Shown here: in pieces, positions 6,749-6,877 of the stretch
Layout: each line of letters begins with the position of its first letter
Position numbering within the stretch: position 1 is the stretch's first letter
Assembly (NCBI GenBank): GCA_947473445.1
Contig: CANJEU010000114.1
Coordinates: forward strand, 1-6,877
DNA length: 6,877 nt
Reading direction: 5' to 3'
Origin: Fidelibacterota bacterium
GTDB taxonomy: Bacteria; Pseudomonadota; Alphaproteobacteria; Rhodospirillales; Rhodospirillaceae
Translations under genes and position numbers: made by a program
The notes under the pieces: model-generated
The model's database searches: none
Seen by the model: only the letters and a program-made list of their open reading frames with translations
What the model was told of the DNA's origin: nothing

Positions 6749-6764
6749 AGTGCGATTCCGCACT
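6749..6764. promoter_or_regulatory. Dyad upstream of the -35 box, candidate activator site
   Basis: AGTGCG-ATTC-CGCACT is a perfect inverted repeat with a four-base spacer. It sits 15 bases upstream of the -35 element, roughly -51 to -66 from the predicted start, a common activator position. Its CGCAC arm can also pair with GTGCG at 6771-6775. Confidence 0.35.
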
Positions 6765-6825
6765 TTCGTGGTGCGCGGGGCGCGAAACACACAGGCACAT
6801 GCCGGCCAAGCCGGTCGCCTCGAAG

Positions 6826-6876
6826 CTATTGTGCGGGCGTCACGGCAGGCACAGGGGCGCCTTCAAGCGCGGCCGT
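6826..6876 (-). CDS. Possible C-terminal end of an upstream gene (partial)
   Basis: From the window edge one minus-strand frame is open for 16 codons to a TAG at 6826-6828, giving the Ala/Pro-rich end ALEGAPVPAVTPAQ. That composition is common in C-terminal tails of GC-rich bacteria. A GC hairpin (6802-6814) follows 11 bases after the stop but has no T run. The piece is too short to identify, and chance openness is possible. Confidence 0.25.
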   Translation of the reverse strand, partial: TAALEGAPVPAVTPAQ

Positions 6877-6877
6877 C

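Larger units (their letters stand above)
6452..6825. other. Non-coding regulatory region upstream of the bkd operon
   Basis: This 374-base stretch has no convincing long gene. Reading toward E1-alpha it contains the CCGGC-CAA-GCCGG hairpin (6802-6814), two dyads (6749-6764 and 6720-6739), a promoter candidate (6705-6733), an A8 tract in an imperfect hairpin (6546-6567), a 21-codon upstream ORF, the palindrome TCCTTAAGGA (6486-6495) and the palindrome GGCCGCGGCC (6470-6479). It is the natural place for control of the operon. Confidence 0.6.

Noticed and set aside
6569..6790. 73-codon minus-strand ORF in the upstream region.
   Set aside because: GTG start without a ribosome site, no recognisable domain, unusual composition, and it runs over the promoter candidate and dyads.
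6802..6814. CCGGC-CAA-GCCGG as a transcription terminator for the upstream gene.
   Set aside because: Five-base stem with no T run after it on either strand; kept only as a note.
6799..6877. Plus-strand ORF beginning MPAKPVASK and open to the window edge, as a divergent gene.
   Set aside because: Only 26 codons visible, very basic composition, and only a weak AGG upstream.

Overview
The window is dominated by one minus-strand gene cluster that reads from about 6451 down to 19: branched-chain 2-oxoacid dehydrogenase E1-alpha (5183-6451), E1-beta (4167-5180), lipoyl E2 acyltransferase (2883-4166), dihydrolipoyl dehydrogenase E3 (1495-2880), an Lrp/AsnC-family regulator (997-1461) and a secreted metallo-beta-lactamase-fold protein (19-975). 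All six point the same way with gaps of 0 to 33 bases, so they are best read as one operon. No RNA genes, mobile elements or CRISPR arrays were seen.

The four enzyme genes encode a complete multienzyme complex. E1-alpha/E1-beta (thiamine diphosphate) decarboxylates the 2-oxoacids made by transamination of valine, leucine and isoleucine. E2 carries the acyl group on a lipoyl lysine and passes it to CoA, and E3 reoxidises the lipoyl group with NAD+. The gene order and the E1-alpha sequence resemble the Pseudomonas bkdA1-bkdA2-bkdB-lpdV operon as I remember it. The E1-beta has no N-terminal lipoyl domain, unlike the usual alphaproteobacterial pyruvate dehydrogenase E1-beta, which supports the branched-chain assignment.

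Downstream, the Lrp/AsnC gene probably encodes the operon's own regulator; in Pseudomonas the equivalent bkdR lies upstream and divergent. The last gene encodes a periplasmic MBL-fold protein whose metal site departs from consensus (Ser for the first His, Glu for the bridging Asp); its function is unknown.

Upstream, 6452-6825 is a 374-base non-coding region. It holds a promoter candidate with ideal spacing (TTAACA-N17-TAATAT on the minus strand), two dyad symmetries at and just upstream of the -35 box, an A8 tract inside an imperfect hairpin, and a 21-codon upstream ORF that stops just before E1-alpha in the same frame. The far end (6826-6876) may be the last codons of another minus-strand gene.

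GC-rich coding sequence, gene content and protein style suggest an alphaproteobacterium, perhaps of the Hyphomicrobiales; this is inference from general resemblance. The enzymes are ordinary. The interest lies in the regulator position, the unusual MBL protein and the elaborate leader region.
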